64,000 nucleotides of DNA from Humisphaera borealis (lineage in GTDB: Bacteria; Planctomycetota; Phycisphaerae; Tepidisphaerales; Tepidisphaeraceae): positions 2,790,001 through 2,854,000 of the forward strand of contig NZ_CP063458.1 of assembly GCF_015169395.1 (NCBI RefSeq). The letters run 5' to 3'. Position 1 is the first letter of the stretch. Each line of letters starts with the position of its first letter. Positions 27,766-36,362 of the stretch are shown here, piece after piece. The translations under genes were made by a program, and so were the position numbers. Under the pieces are notes generated by a model that worked only from the letters and a program-made list of their open reading frames with translations, did not search any database and was not told the DNA's origin.

Positions 27766-27795
27766 ACTATATTACATTATAGATCGAAGAGTCAA
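27766..27795 (-). promoter_or_regulatory. AT-rich promoter for the short gene
   Basis: On the minus strand TTGACT (27790-27795) is followed by TATAGT (27766-27771, 18-base spacer) or TAATAT (27769-27774, 15-base spacer). The AT-rich patch stands out from the GC-rich surroundings. Confidence 0.5.
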
Positions 27796-27867
27796 GCACA
27801 ATTATGTTGGCTCTTCCAAAACCACTTCAGATGTCAGTTATGAAACGGGTCGCCGTCATGCAACCCG

Positions 27868-28947
27868 TTATGCCGCGTCCGATTCCCCGACGGCTTGCGG
27901 CGTCGCCGATCCGCTTTCCGTCGACGTCCCCACCCGTGCCGCCGCCAGCGTCTTCGGATCGATGTCCCGGTTCACCGTCAACTCCACTGCCGGTGCCGGC
28001 TTCGCGTCCGGTGCCGATGTCTTCTCGTCGGCGACCTTCGACGTCTTGGGCTTACGGCTGCGCTTTGGCTTGGCCCCCGCCGCCGCCACAACGGCGACCG
28101 GCGCAGGGTTCGTCTGTTCGGCCAGCGCCTTTCCTTCGTCGGCGCTGATTCCCAGGATCTCCCGCGCCAGTGCCCGGTAGTCGGCGGCCCCGTTGCTCGC
28201 CGGGTCGTACTTGATGATGTGCTCGCCGTGCCCCGGGCTCTCGGCCAGCTTGATGTTCCTGCGGATCTTCGTCTCGAACACCCGCGCCCCCGACCAGGGC
28301 ATGTTCTTCCCCTTCGACGCCTCGATGAAATCGTTCAGCTCGGTCAGCACCTCCGCCGAGAGCTTGGCCTGCGCGTCGTACAGCGTCAGCACGATCCCGG
28401 CGACCTTGAGCTGCGGGTTCATTCGCTTGCTCACCAAGTGCACAGTCTCCAGCAGCTTGGCCACGCCCTGCAGCGCCAAAAAGTGTGGCTGCATCGGGAT
28501 CAGCACTTCACTCGCCATCGCGAGGCCATTCAGTGTCAGCAATCCCAGCGACGGAGGGCAATCGAGCAGCACAAAGTCGTAGTCGAACTCCCCCGAGGCG
28601 TCCGCGATCGCCGCTTCCAGCCGCTTCTTCAGCAGCATCTCGCGACCGAGCACGCTGACCAGTTCGATCTCGGCCGCGGCCAGGTCGATGCTGCTGGGCA
28701 CCAGGCTGATGCCCTTGTCGATCCCGAGCAGCGCATCGAGCAGAGGCGTCTCGTCGACCAGCACGTTGTACAGGCTGTTAATCTCCGGCGTCGGGTCGAC
28801 GCCGTAGTTGATCGTCAGGTGGGCCTGCGGATCGAGGTCCATCAGGCAGACGCGCTTGCCGTACTCGGCCAGGGCAGCGCCGAGATTGACGGTGGTGGTT
28901 GTCTTGCCGACCCCACCCTTTTGATTCATCAAAGCAATCACGCGCAT
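27868..28947 (-). CDS. ParA/Soj-family partitioning ATPase
   Basis: A 359-residue deviant Walker ATPase: NQKGGVGKTTTTVNLG (Walker A with the signature Lys10), DLDPQAHLTIN (Walker A'), and DFVLLDCPPSLGLLTLN (Walker B). Such proteins move chromosomes, plasmids or other cargo along DNA. A Lys/Ala/Pro-rich tail of about 100 residues (KPKRSRKPKTSK) follows the ATPase and could bind DNA. ATG 28947 has GGAGGTG 5 bases upstream. No parB is adjacent in the window, so the cargo is unclear. Confidence 0.9.
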   Translation of the reverse strand: MRVIALMNQKGGVGKTTTTVNLGAALAEYGKRVCLMDLDPQAHLTINYGVDPTPEINSLYNVLVDETPLLDALLGIDKGISLVPSSIDLAAAEIELVSVLGREMLLKKRLEAAIADASGEFDYDFVLLDCPPSLGLLTLNGLAMASEVLIPMQPHFLALQGVAKLLETVHLVSKRMNPQLKVAGIVLTLYDAQAKLSAEVLTELNDFIEASKGKNMPWSGARVFETKIRRNIKLAESPGHGEHIIKYDPASNGAADYRALAREILGISADEGKALAEQTNPAPVAVVAAAGAKPKRSRKPKTSKVADEKTSAPDAKPAPAVELTVNRDIDPKTLAAARVGTSTESGSATPQAVGESDAA

Positions 28948-29108
28948 CGCCACCTCCGTGGGCTCAAAAAGCACCGCAGGCGGTCGTCCGTCGCCCGCGG
29001 CGGCCTGCAAAGTCATTACGGCCGGTGATTATCGCCCCCAGCCCCACGAGTACAAGCGGCGTCCGGGGCTTCCCAATCGACTCTGATCCGCCCGCCCGCC
29101 AGCCCCGG

Positions 29109-29144
29109 AAGCCCGCACCACAATGGCCGCCCCGGAACAATGGT
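29109..29144. repeat. Dispersed repeat (copy 2 of the 6383-6418 sequence)
   Basis: It begins AAGCCCGCACCACAAT and ends AATGGTC, matching 6383-6418 with a few changes. It lies upstream of the tRNA-Ile promoter. Confidence 0.6.
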
Positions 29145-29178
29145 CGCACCCCATCGCGTTTTGCGCGTTCGGACAAGG

Positions 29179-29206
29179 TTGACACCACTTCGACGCTCTC
29201 TATACT
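29179..29206 (+). promoter_or_regulatory. Promoter of tRNA-Ile
   Basis: A perfect TTGACA (29179-29184), a 16-base spacer and TATACT (29201-29206), 31 bases before the tRNA. Confidence 0.75.
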
Positions 29207-29236
29207 CTTCCCTCCCAACGCCGATTCACGGCTTGC

Positions 29237-29310
29237 GGGCTCGTAGCTCAGTTGGTTAGAGCGCGTCCCTGATAAGGACGAGGTCGTTGGTTCGAATCCA
29301 ATCGGGCCCA
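29237..29310 (+). tRNA. tRNA-Ile(GAU)
   Basis: A regular cloverleaf of 74 bases: acceptor GGGCTCG/CGGGCCC, D arm GCTC/GAGC, anticodon arm CGTCC-CTGATAA-GGACG (anticodon GAT), T arm GTTGG-TTCGAAT-CCAAT with one G-T pair, A73. CCA is not encoded. It is fully canonical, in contrast with the four tRNAs at 26394-26804. Confidence 0.97.
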
Positions 29311-29423
29311 TAGTTTGAGGTGGGAGAAAAGGCCTGAAATGCCGCACTGAGCGGGGTTTCGGGCCTTCTTCGTTTGCCGCCCCCCCGCCGATCTAGAACG
29401 TAAACGCACGCCCGGCCAGTGCA

Positions 29424-29918
29424 TTACGACAGTTGTCCCCAGGCCGAATCGCTCGAAGCTGCTGCCACGCTCCGGCGGCGATGCCTCGCGATCGACATGC
29501 TGATCGCAGCCAGCATTCCAACGGCGACCAGGTTAATGCCGAATCCCCAGCGTAACGGTTGGAACAGGTAGAATTGCCAGTCACTGCCGAGGCGAAGCCA
29601 GCCGAACGGGCCAGTCTCGGCGATCCCGAACCCGCCGAGCAGGCCGCAGCCGAACCGGTATGTGACCAGCGGCGACGAGACATACGGAATTTGGATCGCT
29701 AACGCTACCACCATCGGCTTGAGGATCTCCGGGTTGTGAAGGAACAGAAGTCCGCTCGCCAGGACGAACCCGTGCAGGAGCAGGAAAACGATGCAGATCG
29801 CCAGGACTGCCGGCCCGGTGATCTGTGGTGAAAAGAGAAATTGCGCCGTCAACGCGACCCCGGTGAACCCGCCGCCGACGGTCATCGTGATGAGTGTCAG
29901 ACGTAGCCAGGTACTCAT
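29424..29918 (-). CDS. Four-TM membrane protein of unknown function
   Basis: A 164-residue integral membrane protein from ATG 29918. It shows about four hydrophobic helices (LRLTLITMTVGGGFTGVALTA; GPAVLAICIVFLLLHGFVLAS; ILKPMVVALAIQIPYVSSPLV; FGINLVAVGMLAAISMSI) and a basic C-terminal tail. No family is recognised. The open frame extends back to 30053 without a better ribosome binding site. Confidence 0.55.
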   Translation of the reverse strand: MSTWLRLTLITMTVGGGFTGVALTAQFLFSPQITGPAVLAICIVFLLLHGFVLASGLLFLHNPEILKPMVVALAIQIPYVSSPLVTYRFGCGLLGGFGIAETGPFGWLRLGSDWQFYLFQPLRWGFGINLVAVGMLAAISMSIARHRRRSVAAASSDSAWGQLS

Positions 29919-30124
29919 GGAGCGGCTCGATGAATAGCGGACTGGCGTTAAGGGTCCGGGGCGGTTGACGCCCATTTTGGCCGCCTCGCGGGACCGGTAC
30001 GTTGCGCGGTTCTGAAGCACGTTGCGGCGCGGCGCAGCGACCGAGAGCGCCAACCCAAAGGCAAGCGCTGCGGCAATAGCTTACGCTCGATCGAGCAACG
30101 CCCCGCGGGGAGCCATTGGAAACC

Positions 30125-31462
30125 TCAAAGCTTCCAGCCGTCGCGATACTCTCTCTTGACCAGCGCATTGGCGGCGGCGTGGTTCGGAATCTTCATCGCC
30201 GCGGCATCCCAGGTCAGCGTTTCGCCGGGGAACGGGCTCGCCAGGCAGCCGAGCAGGACCGCCTCGGTCAGGGGGCCGGCGTAATCGAAGTTGGCACTCG
30301 GTTTCTGTGCGCCCCCCTTGAGGCAGCAGTCGATGAAGTCGAACCAGTGGTTCCGCGGCTCGATCTTCGGGATGACGACATCCTTGAACTTGTCCTTAGG
30401 ATAGAGCGTGGGCTTGCTGACGTGCGGGTGCAACAGAACGCCTTCGGTGCCGATGTAGATGCTGCCCTGTCCGGGAAACTTCTTCAGATCGTCCGTCACC
30501 AGCGCCATCACGTCGGCAGGCGGGCGGGCCGAGCCGTCGGTCCAGGTGACCTTGATCGTGTCGCCGGCGGTGTACTGCGTACCTTTGAAGGTGTACTCCA
30601 CGATACCGTCGGTGGCCCAGTTGACCTTGTTCAACGGCGCCGGGCCGGTGGACTTGACGGCAATGGGCGCGGCCAGGCCCAGTGAACGGAACCACCCGCT
30701 GAACATGTGGCAGCCCATGTCGCCGAGCGTACCCGTGCCGAAGTCGCGCCGCTTACGCCACACTCCGGGATGATAGTAACCCTTGATGAACGGGCGGTCG
30801 GTGGCGGGACCGAGCCACAAGTTCCAGTCGAACCCCTCGGGAACGGGATCCTTCGCGTCGGGCACGGGCGACATGTCGCCCCACTTCTTGTTCGAGAACG
30901 TGTGCACTTCCTGGACCTTGCCGATGATCCCCGCATGGATGTACGCCACGGTGGTACGCTCGGTGACGTCGGACGAAATCTGGATCCCCATCTGCGTCAT
31001 CACGCCCTTCTCGCGGGCTTTGGTGGTGAGCTGGCGGCACTCGTAGAGATTCTGCGCCAGCGGCTTCTGGCCGTAGACATGCTTGCCGAGCTCAAGTGCC
31101 CGCAGCCCAATCGGCCCGTGCATGTGATCCGGCGTGGAGACGTTGACCGAATCGATGCGGTCCCCTTCCTTCTCCAGAAGCTCGCGCCAATCCTGGTAGA
31201 ATTTGGCGTTGGGGAACTTTTCCTTCGCGCGGGCGAACTGCTTGGTGTCAACGTCGCAGATCGCGGCCAGTTCCCAATTGGGATGTGCCGACATCGACGT
31301 AATGTCCGACCATGACATGCCCGACGCGCCGAAGGCGGCGTGGCGCAGCTTGCCGTTCGGCGAGGCCGCCGCGAGCCCGCGTGTGACGTACGGCGCGGCG
31401 AGCACGCTCGCGCCGGCAGCCTGCAGAAATCGACGACGGGTAAGCACATGGTTCTTGGGCAT
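30125..31462 (-). CDS. Tat-exported Gfo/Idh/MocA-family oxidoreductase
   Basis: A 445-residue NAD(P)-dependent sugar or polyol oxidoreductase predicted to act outside the cytoplasm. The twin-arginine signal is LTRRRFLQAAGASVLAAP (residues 7-24). In the Rossmann part FGASGMSWSD replaces the usual GxGxxG, and VNVSTPDHMHGPIGLRALELGKHVYGQKPLA gives the conserved KPL lysine. The C-terminal half (GTGTLGDMGCHMF, HWFDFIDCCLKGG) is the planctomycete type. It is the last gene of a minus-strand run with DUF1501, PSD1 and a lactonase-like gene. Confidence 0.9.
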   Translation of the reverse strand: MPKNHVLTRRRFLQAAGASVLAAPYVTRGLAAASPNGKLRHAAFGASGMSWSDITSMSAHPNWELAAICDVDTKQFARAKEKFPNAKFYQDWRELLEKEGDRIDSVNVSTPDHMHGPIGLRALELGKHVYGQKPLAQNLYECRQLTTKAREKGVMTQMGIQISSDVTERTTVAYIHAGIIGKVQEVHTFSNKKWGDMSPVPDAKDPVPEGFDWNLWLGPATDRPFIKGYYHPGVWRKRRDFGTGTLGDMGCHMFSGWFRSLGLAAPIAVKSTGPAPLNKVNWATDGIVEYTFKGTQYTAGDTIKVTWTDGSARPPADVMALVTDDLKKFPGQGSIYIGTEGVLLHPHVSKPTLYPKDKFKDVVIPKIEPRNHWFDFIDCCLKGGAQKPSANFDYAGPLTEAVLLGCLASPFPGETLTWDAAAMKIPNHAAANALVKREYRDGWKL

Positions 31463-31554
31463 GGGAATCCTGGATGGTAGCTGGAGCTTCGGCCATCGCC
31501 GAACGACGCCTCGACGTCCATTCTCGACCTGGCAAGTCTCCGGTGAAATCTCGT

Positions 31555-32991
31555 CTACGCGACAATATCGCGAATGACTCTGCCCGCGACATCCGTCAGC
31601 CGGAAGTCGCGGCCGTTGAATCGGTACGTCAGTTTCTCGTGGTCGAGCCCGAGCAGGTGCAGGAGCGTCGCATGGATGTCGTTGACATGGGCGCGGTTCT
31701 CGGCGGCCTTGAAACCGACTTCGTCCGTCGCGCCGTAGCTGGTGCCGGCCTTCACGCCGCCGCCGGCGAACCACATCGTGAACGCGTGGGGGTTGTGGTC
31801 GCGGCCCGGCTTGGCACCTTTCTGACTGACGGGCAACCGCCCGAACTCGCCACCCCAGACGACCAGCGTGTCGTCCAGCAGCCCGCGCTGGGCCAGGTCG
31901 GCGAGCAATCCCGCCACCGGCTGGTCGGTCTCGCCGGCGAACTGCGTGTGGTTGCCGGCGATATCGACGTGGCCGTCCCAGCTTCGCTCGTTTTCCATCC
32001 CGCCGGAATAAATCTGCACGAACCGCACGCCACGCTCGACCAGACGCCGGGCCATCAGGCACTGCCGGGCAACGTGGGCGCACTTCGGATCGTCGATGCC
32101 GTAGAGCTTTTTGATGTGGTCCGGCTCGCGGTCGATGTCCAGTGCCTCGGGGGCTGCCGACTGCATGCGGTACGCGAGTTCGAAACTTTCTATCCGCGCC
32201 GTCAACTCCGCCTCGGCCGACAGTTTCGCCTGGTGTTGGCGGTTCATCTCGGCAATCAGGTCGAGCTGGGCCCGCTGCCTTGTGGCAGACTGCGCCGCAG
32301 CCGGCGAAAGGTTGGCGATCGGCGCACCGACCGGCGAAAGATACGTGCCCTGGTACGTTCCGGGGAGAAAGCCGGCGCTCCAGTTGCTCGCATTCCCCTT
32401 GGGAAGGCCGCGCAATTTCGGGTCCGACATCACGACGAACCCGGGCAGATCGCGGCTCTCCGACCCCAGGCCGTACGTCACCCAGGAGCCCACGCAGGGC
32501 AGGCCCATCTTCGGCAGGCCGCAGTTCATCATGAACAGTGCCGGGCTGTGATTATTCGACTCGGTGAAGCCGGAATGCACGAACGCCATCTTGTCGACGT
32601 GCTCGCCCAGGTGCGGGAACAGGCTCGACACCATTTTCCCGCACTTGCCGCGCGGCGTGAACTTGAACGGCGACTTCATCAGCGGGCCGACGGCATTCTT
32701 GAAGAACCCCGTCTGCGGGTCCATCCCGGACAGTTCCTGCCCGTCGGCTTTCTCGAGGCCGGGCTTGTGCTCCCACGTGTCCACATGGCTCGGCCCGCCA
32801 TTGATGAAGATCCAGATGACGCTCTTGGCTTTGGCCGGGAAGTGAGAGACCTTTGGCGTCATCGGGTCGGTGCCGGTCGTCGCGAGCAACCCCTGCTCTG
32901 CGAGCATGGTCGCCAGGCCGATCATTCCAAGACCACCGCCGGAACGTCGGAGCCAGTCGCGGCGGGTGATGAGGGGGTTCGCTGGTGTCAT
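31555..32991 (-). CDS. DUF1501 (sulfatase-fold) Tat-exported protein
   Basis: 478 residues. Tat signal ITRRDWLRRSGGGLGMIGLA (8-27). DUF1501 landmarks are VIWIFINGGPSHVDTWEHKP, FVHSGFTESNNHSPALFMMNCG, RFVQIYSGGMENERSWDGH and LVVWGGEFGRLP, the set of metal-site residues typical of this alkaline-phosphatase-like family. In Planctomycetota it is almost always paired with a DUF1549/DUF1553 cytochrome; here that is the next gene upstream. The biochemical activity is unproven. Confidence 0.92.
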   Translation of the reverse strand: MTPANPLITRRDWLRRSGGGLGMIGLATMLAEQGLLATTGTDPMTPKVSHFPAKAKSVIWIFINGGPSHVDTWEHKPGLEKADGQELSGMDPQTGFFKNAVGPLMKSPFKFTPRGKCGKMVSSLFPHLGEHVDKMAFVHSGFTESNNHSPALFMMNCGLPKMGLPCVGSWVTYGLGSESRDLPGFVVMSDPKLRGLPKGNASNWSAGFLPGTYQGTYLSPVGAPIANLSPAAAQSATRQRAQLDLIAEMNRQHQAKLSAEAELTARIESFELAYRMQSAAPEALDIDREPDHIKKLYGIDDPKCAHVARQCLMARRLVERGVRFVQIYSGGMENERSWDGHVDIAGNHTQFAGETDQPVAGLLADLAQRGLLDDTLVVWGGEFGRLPVSQKGAKPGRDHNPHAFTMWFAGGGVKAGTSYGATDEVGFKAAENRAHVNDIHATLLHLLGLDHEKLTYRFNGRDFRLTDVAGRVIRDIVA

Positions 32992-33031
32992 AAGGTCTCT
33001 GGCATTCGCACGGTCATCGATCGATTCCGGT

Positions 33032-33116
33032 TGGCATAGGCAGCGATGTTCCGTTGCCCGTGGCGTTCACCGACTGGTGAGCGCCCACGGGCAAGCGAGT
33101 ACGCTTGCCCATGCCA
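33032..33116. repeat. Nested intergenic stem-loop
   Basis: Outer arms TGGCATAGGCA (33032-33042) and TGCCCATGCCA (33106-33116), inner arms TTGCCCGTGG (33054-33063) and CCACGGGCAA (33085-33094). It lies between PSD1 and DUF1501 genes and may regulate expression or be a dispersed repeat. Confidence 0.5.
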
Positions 33117-33150
33117 CCCTCGGGGGCACGCCGGCAAACCTCATCGTTCG

Positions 33151-36100
33151 CTAATCCACATACACGAACTCGTTACTGCTCATCAAAGCCTGGCAGAAAT
33201 CGGCCAGTGCCTGAGCGGGCGGATCTTTGCGGCCGGCATCGCGATGCGCGGCAGTTTGCAGATCTAGGAATGCCACTATCCGTTTGATTTCGGCCACATC
33301 CGGCCGCCGGCCGATCGCAGTCCGGTACGCCCGCTCGATCGTCGCCTCGCCGGTCGGTTGTTGCACGCGGGTGGCGAACGCTTCGGCGTATTGCCGTGCC
33401 TGCGGGCTGTTCATGAACAGCAGCGCCTGCGGCGCAACCGTCGTCACCGGGCGAGCGCCGATGCTGTTCAGCGGCTCGGGCCAGTCGAGGACCATCATCA
33501 TCGGGATGAGTTGGCTCCGCCGCACCATGAAGTAGACGCTCCGCCGGCGGGTTGACTGATCGAGCGTGCCCGGACCGTACATGGTCGTGTCGAGCAGGCC
33601 GGCGGCGGCGAGCATGGAATCGCGGATCGGCTCGGCCTCCAGTCGACGTGGCGACCACCGCCAGAGCGTGCGATTGTCCGGATCCTTCGCGAGTCGATCC
33701 GGCGATGTGTCGGCCGACTGCATGTACACGGCACTGGTCATCATCAGCTTGTGGACGCGCTTCAATTGCCAGCCGTGCCGAATCAGGTCGGTCGCGAGCC
33801 AGTCGAGCAGTGCGGGGTTCGTCGGGCGCTCGCCTTGCGTGCCGAAGTCGTTCGGCGTGGCGACGAGCCCCCTGCCGAAATGGTGCTGCCACAGCCGATT
33901 GACGATGACCCGGGCCAGCAGATGACCCGCCCCGCTCTCGACATCCGTCAACCAATCGGCGACGGCCTTGCGACGGTAGCTCGTCCGCCAGCCCTGCGGC
34001 GGTGTGGCGGGCCAGTTGGCCTCGGTCGCTCCGCCGCGCATCAGAACGCGTGGGAACGCCAGGCTAACCGCTTCGGCCTTGTTCGCCGGGTCGCCACGGC
34101 GGAGCAAATAAACGTCTTTGTAAAAGTGCGGGTAGCCGCGTCCGTTGGCGTGATTGAAGACCGGCGGAAGTCCCTCGCTGGTCACCTGAACCTTCACCGG
34201 CTTGATGCCGGGCCCGTCGGCGTCCAGCTTCGCCAGTTCGCCTTTGAGCGCAACGTACGAAGCGTCTTTCGACGCCACCCATTCCCGAAGCGTGGAAACA
34301 TCGTCGGCGGTAAGCTCCGCACCGGACGCCACCTTGCGAAGCAGCGCAACCACCGCTGGGTCCGGCCCTTCACCGCGAAAGTCATTCGGGCTCGGCTCGC
34401 TGGTGATCGCCAGCCGCGGACGGCCGATCAGGTGCTTCCCGCCGTTGTCCTGTCGAAGCGTGAAGCTGACACTCACGGGCTTCTCAACGGCCAGTGGCTT
34501 GGCCAGATCGAAGATCGCCGCCTGCGCCTTGCCGATACCGCCGGAATCGACGGCCCAGCCGGTGCCAGACTTTCCGTCGATCGAACCGGCGACGGCGAGA
34601 TTCGTCTTGTTTTGCTGGTGCGTCGCCCGCGCCGCAGTCAGCGGCAGTGTGACTGCCTTCGAAGCCGCATCGATCGGGTCGACAGTAAGCTCGATTTCGC
34701 TCAGAACGAAGTTGCCATTGGGCGCAGTTCCCGGGCCGTTCCTCGGCAGCGACGGGTCGGTCATCACCTCAACCCGTACCGCCGTGTAGGTTCCGGCGGG
34801 CAGCTTTGTCGTAAAGCGATAGACATCTTTGTCCGCCGGCTTTCCGGTACGCAGGAATGAGCCGTCCGACTGTCGCTGCAGCATCGCCCCGCTTTGCGCG
34901 GTTGCCGTGGCGACATCAATCACCGACCAGATCGCTTTCCCAATCTCACCCCGGGCGGCGGTGGCAACGGCCTCCTTCACGCGGGCCGGGAGCGTGTCCC
35001 GCTCGTACTGCTGAAGCTTCGCCGCCGCCGACGCCCGACGCGTTTCCCAGGCCTGTTTCGCGGCGAGCTTCTCGGCGTCGGTGGACAGGTCGATGTCAAC
35101 GTCGCTGCGGATGGCGGTCGCGAATGCCGCCGTCAGCCGGTAGTAGTCGCTCGCGCCGATCGGGTCGAACTTGTGGTCGTGGCAACGGGCGCAGCCGATG
35201 GTCAAACCCAGCATCGCCGTGCCGACGGTGCTGACCATGTCGTCGAGCTGGTTGTAGCGGGTGATCTCGAACTCTTTTTCGGTGATCTGCGTGGGAAACA
35301 CGCCGGCCGTCAGGAAGCCGGTTGCCGCCATCGCGAGGTAATCGCCGGGTGCGATCTCGTCGCCGGCGATCTGCAACGCCGCGAAACGGTTGAACGGCAT
35401 GTCTTCGTTGAGGGCTCGGATGACGAAGTCGCGGTAGTGGTAAGCGGCGGGCCGGGCGTTGTCGTGCTCGAAGCCGTCGCTCTCGCCGAATCGGGCGACG
35501 TCAAGCCAGTGTCGACCCCACCGCTCGCCGTAACGCGGACTGGCGAGCAGCCGGTCAATCAATCGGTCGTAGGCGTCGGCGGCCGTATCGGCAAGGACTT
35601 CGTCCAGCTCGTCCGCTGTCGGCGGAAGGCCGGTCAGATCGAGGTACGCCCGGCGGACGAGCTTCTCCCGGGTCGCGGGACCGTTGGGCTTGATGCCCTG
35701 CGTCTCCAGCCCGCTCAGGATGAAGCGATCGATCGGGGTGCGCGGCCAGGCGGCGTCGTTTACCGCGGGCGGGGGCGAATCCTTCAGCGGCGCAAACGCC
35801 CAGAACGCCTTCCCGGCTTCGATGTCGATTTCCTTCCGGGCGGTCGCGACGCCGCCGTCGCGGGGGTCGGGAGCGCCGGCGGCGATCCACGTCTCGAAGT
35901 CGGCGATGACCGCCGCCGGGAGCTTGCCGGCGGGCGGCATCTGCATCTCTTCGTCGGTGTATTGGAGGGCACGGATGATGGCGCTTTCGCCGGGCTTCCC
36001 GGGAACGATCGCCGGCCCAGACTCGCCTCCCTTCAGAACGCCGGCCCGCGTATCCAGATACAGCTCCGCCCGAAGCTTCTTGTTCTTCTGGGCTTCGGCG

Positions 36101-36261
36101 CTGTGACACTTGTAGCAGTGTTCGACCAGGACCGGGCGAATCTTCCTCTCGAAATGGTCCAGCGACGCCGCATCTGATTGCGTTGCCGCGGCGACGGGCC
36201 CACCGGTGACCCACAATGCAACGACAGCGGCGAATACTGTCAGTGTCTGACGTGATGACAT
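33151..36261 (-). CDS. Secreted PSCyt1 - DUF1549 - DUF1553 (PSD1) cytochrome-type protein
   Basis: 1036 residues from ATG 36261 (GAGGA 7 bases upstream), with a signal peptide ending GGPVAAAT. The planctomycete cytochrome C domain has the haem motif CYKCH (about residues 45-49). DUF1549 follows (WAFAPL, TPIDRFIL, RRAYLDLTGLPPTADE, GERWGRHWLDVARF), then a LamG-like middle domain and DUF1553 (LLARVIVNRLWQHHFGRGLV, RWSPRRLEAEPIRDSML, AYRTAIGRRPD). It is thought to work with DUF1501 proteins in extracellular polysaccharide degradation; the exact reaction is not established. Confidence 0.94.
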   Translation of the reverse strand: MSSRQTLTVFAAVVALWVTGGPVAAATQSDAASLDHFERKIRPVLVEHCYKCHSAEAQKNKKLRAELYLDTRAGVLKGGESGPAIVPGKPGESAIIRALQYTDEEMQMPPAGKLPAAVIADFETWIAAGAPDPRDGGVATARKEIDIEAGKAFWAFAPLKDSPPPAVNDAAWPRTPIDRFILSGLETQGIKPNGPATREKLVRRAYLDLTGLPPTADELDEVLADTAADAYDRLIDRLLASPRYGERWGRHWLDVARFGESDGFEHDNARPAAYHYRDFVIRALNEDMPFNRFAALQIAGDEIAPGDYLAMAATGFLTAGVFPTQITEKEFEITRYNQLDDMVSTVGTAMLGLTIGCARCHDHKFDPIGASDYYRLTAAFATAIRSDVDIDLSTDAEKLAAKQAWETRRASAAAKLQQYERDTLPARVKEAVATAARGEIGKAIWSVIDVATATAQSGAMLQRQSDGSFLRTGKPADKDVYRFTTKLPAGTYTAVRVEVMTDPSLPRNGPGTAPNGNFVLSEIELTVDPIDAASKAVTLPLTAARATHQQNKTNLAVAGSIDGKSGTGWAVDSGGIGKAQAAIFDLAKPLAVEKPVSVSFTLRQDNGGKHLIGRPRLAITSEPSPNDFRGEGPDPAVVALLRKVASGAELTADDVSTLREWVASKDASYVALKGELAKLDADGPGIKPVKVQVTSEGLPPVFNHANGRGYPHFYKDVYLLRRGDPANKAEAVSLAFPRVLMRGGATEANWPATPPQGWRTSYRRKAVADWLTDVESGAGHLLARVIVNRLWQHHFGRGLVATPNDFGTQGERPTNPALLDWLATDLIRHGWQLKRVHKLMMTSAVYMQSADTSPDRLAKDPDNRTLWRWSPRRLEAEPIRDSMLAAAGLLDTTMYGPGTLDQSTRRRSVYFMVRRSQLIPMMMVLDWPEPLNSIGARPVTTVAPQALLFMNSPQARQYAEAFATRVQQPTGEATIERAYRTAIGRRPDVAEIKRIVAFLDLQTAAHRDAGRKDPPAQALADFCQALMSSNEFVYVD

Positions 36262-36362
36262 GCGATTCCTCGGAGACCAAGTCACGGGCAAAACGCCTGC
36301 AACTCGCTCATGAAACGTACCGCTCAATCGCGAGATTGTGGTGCGGGCAAACCCAGGGTCAT

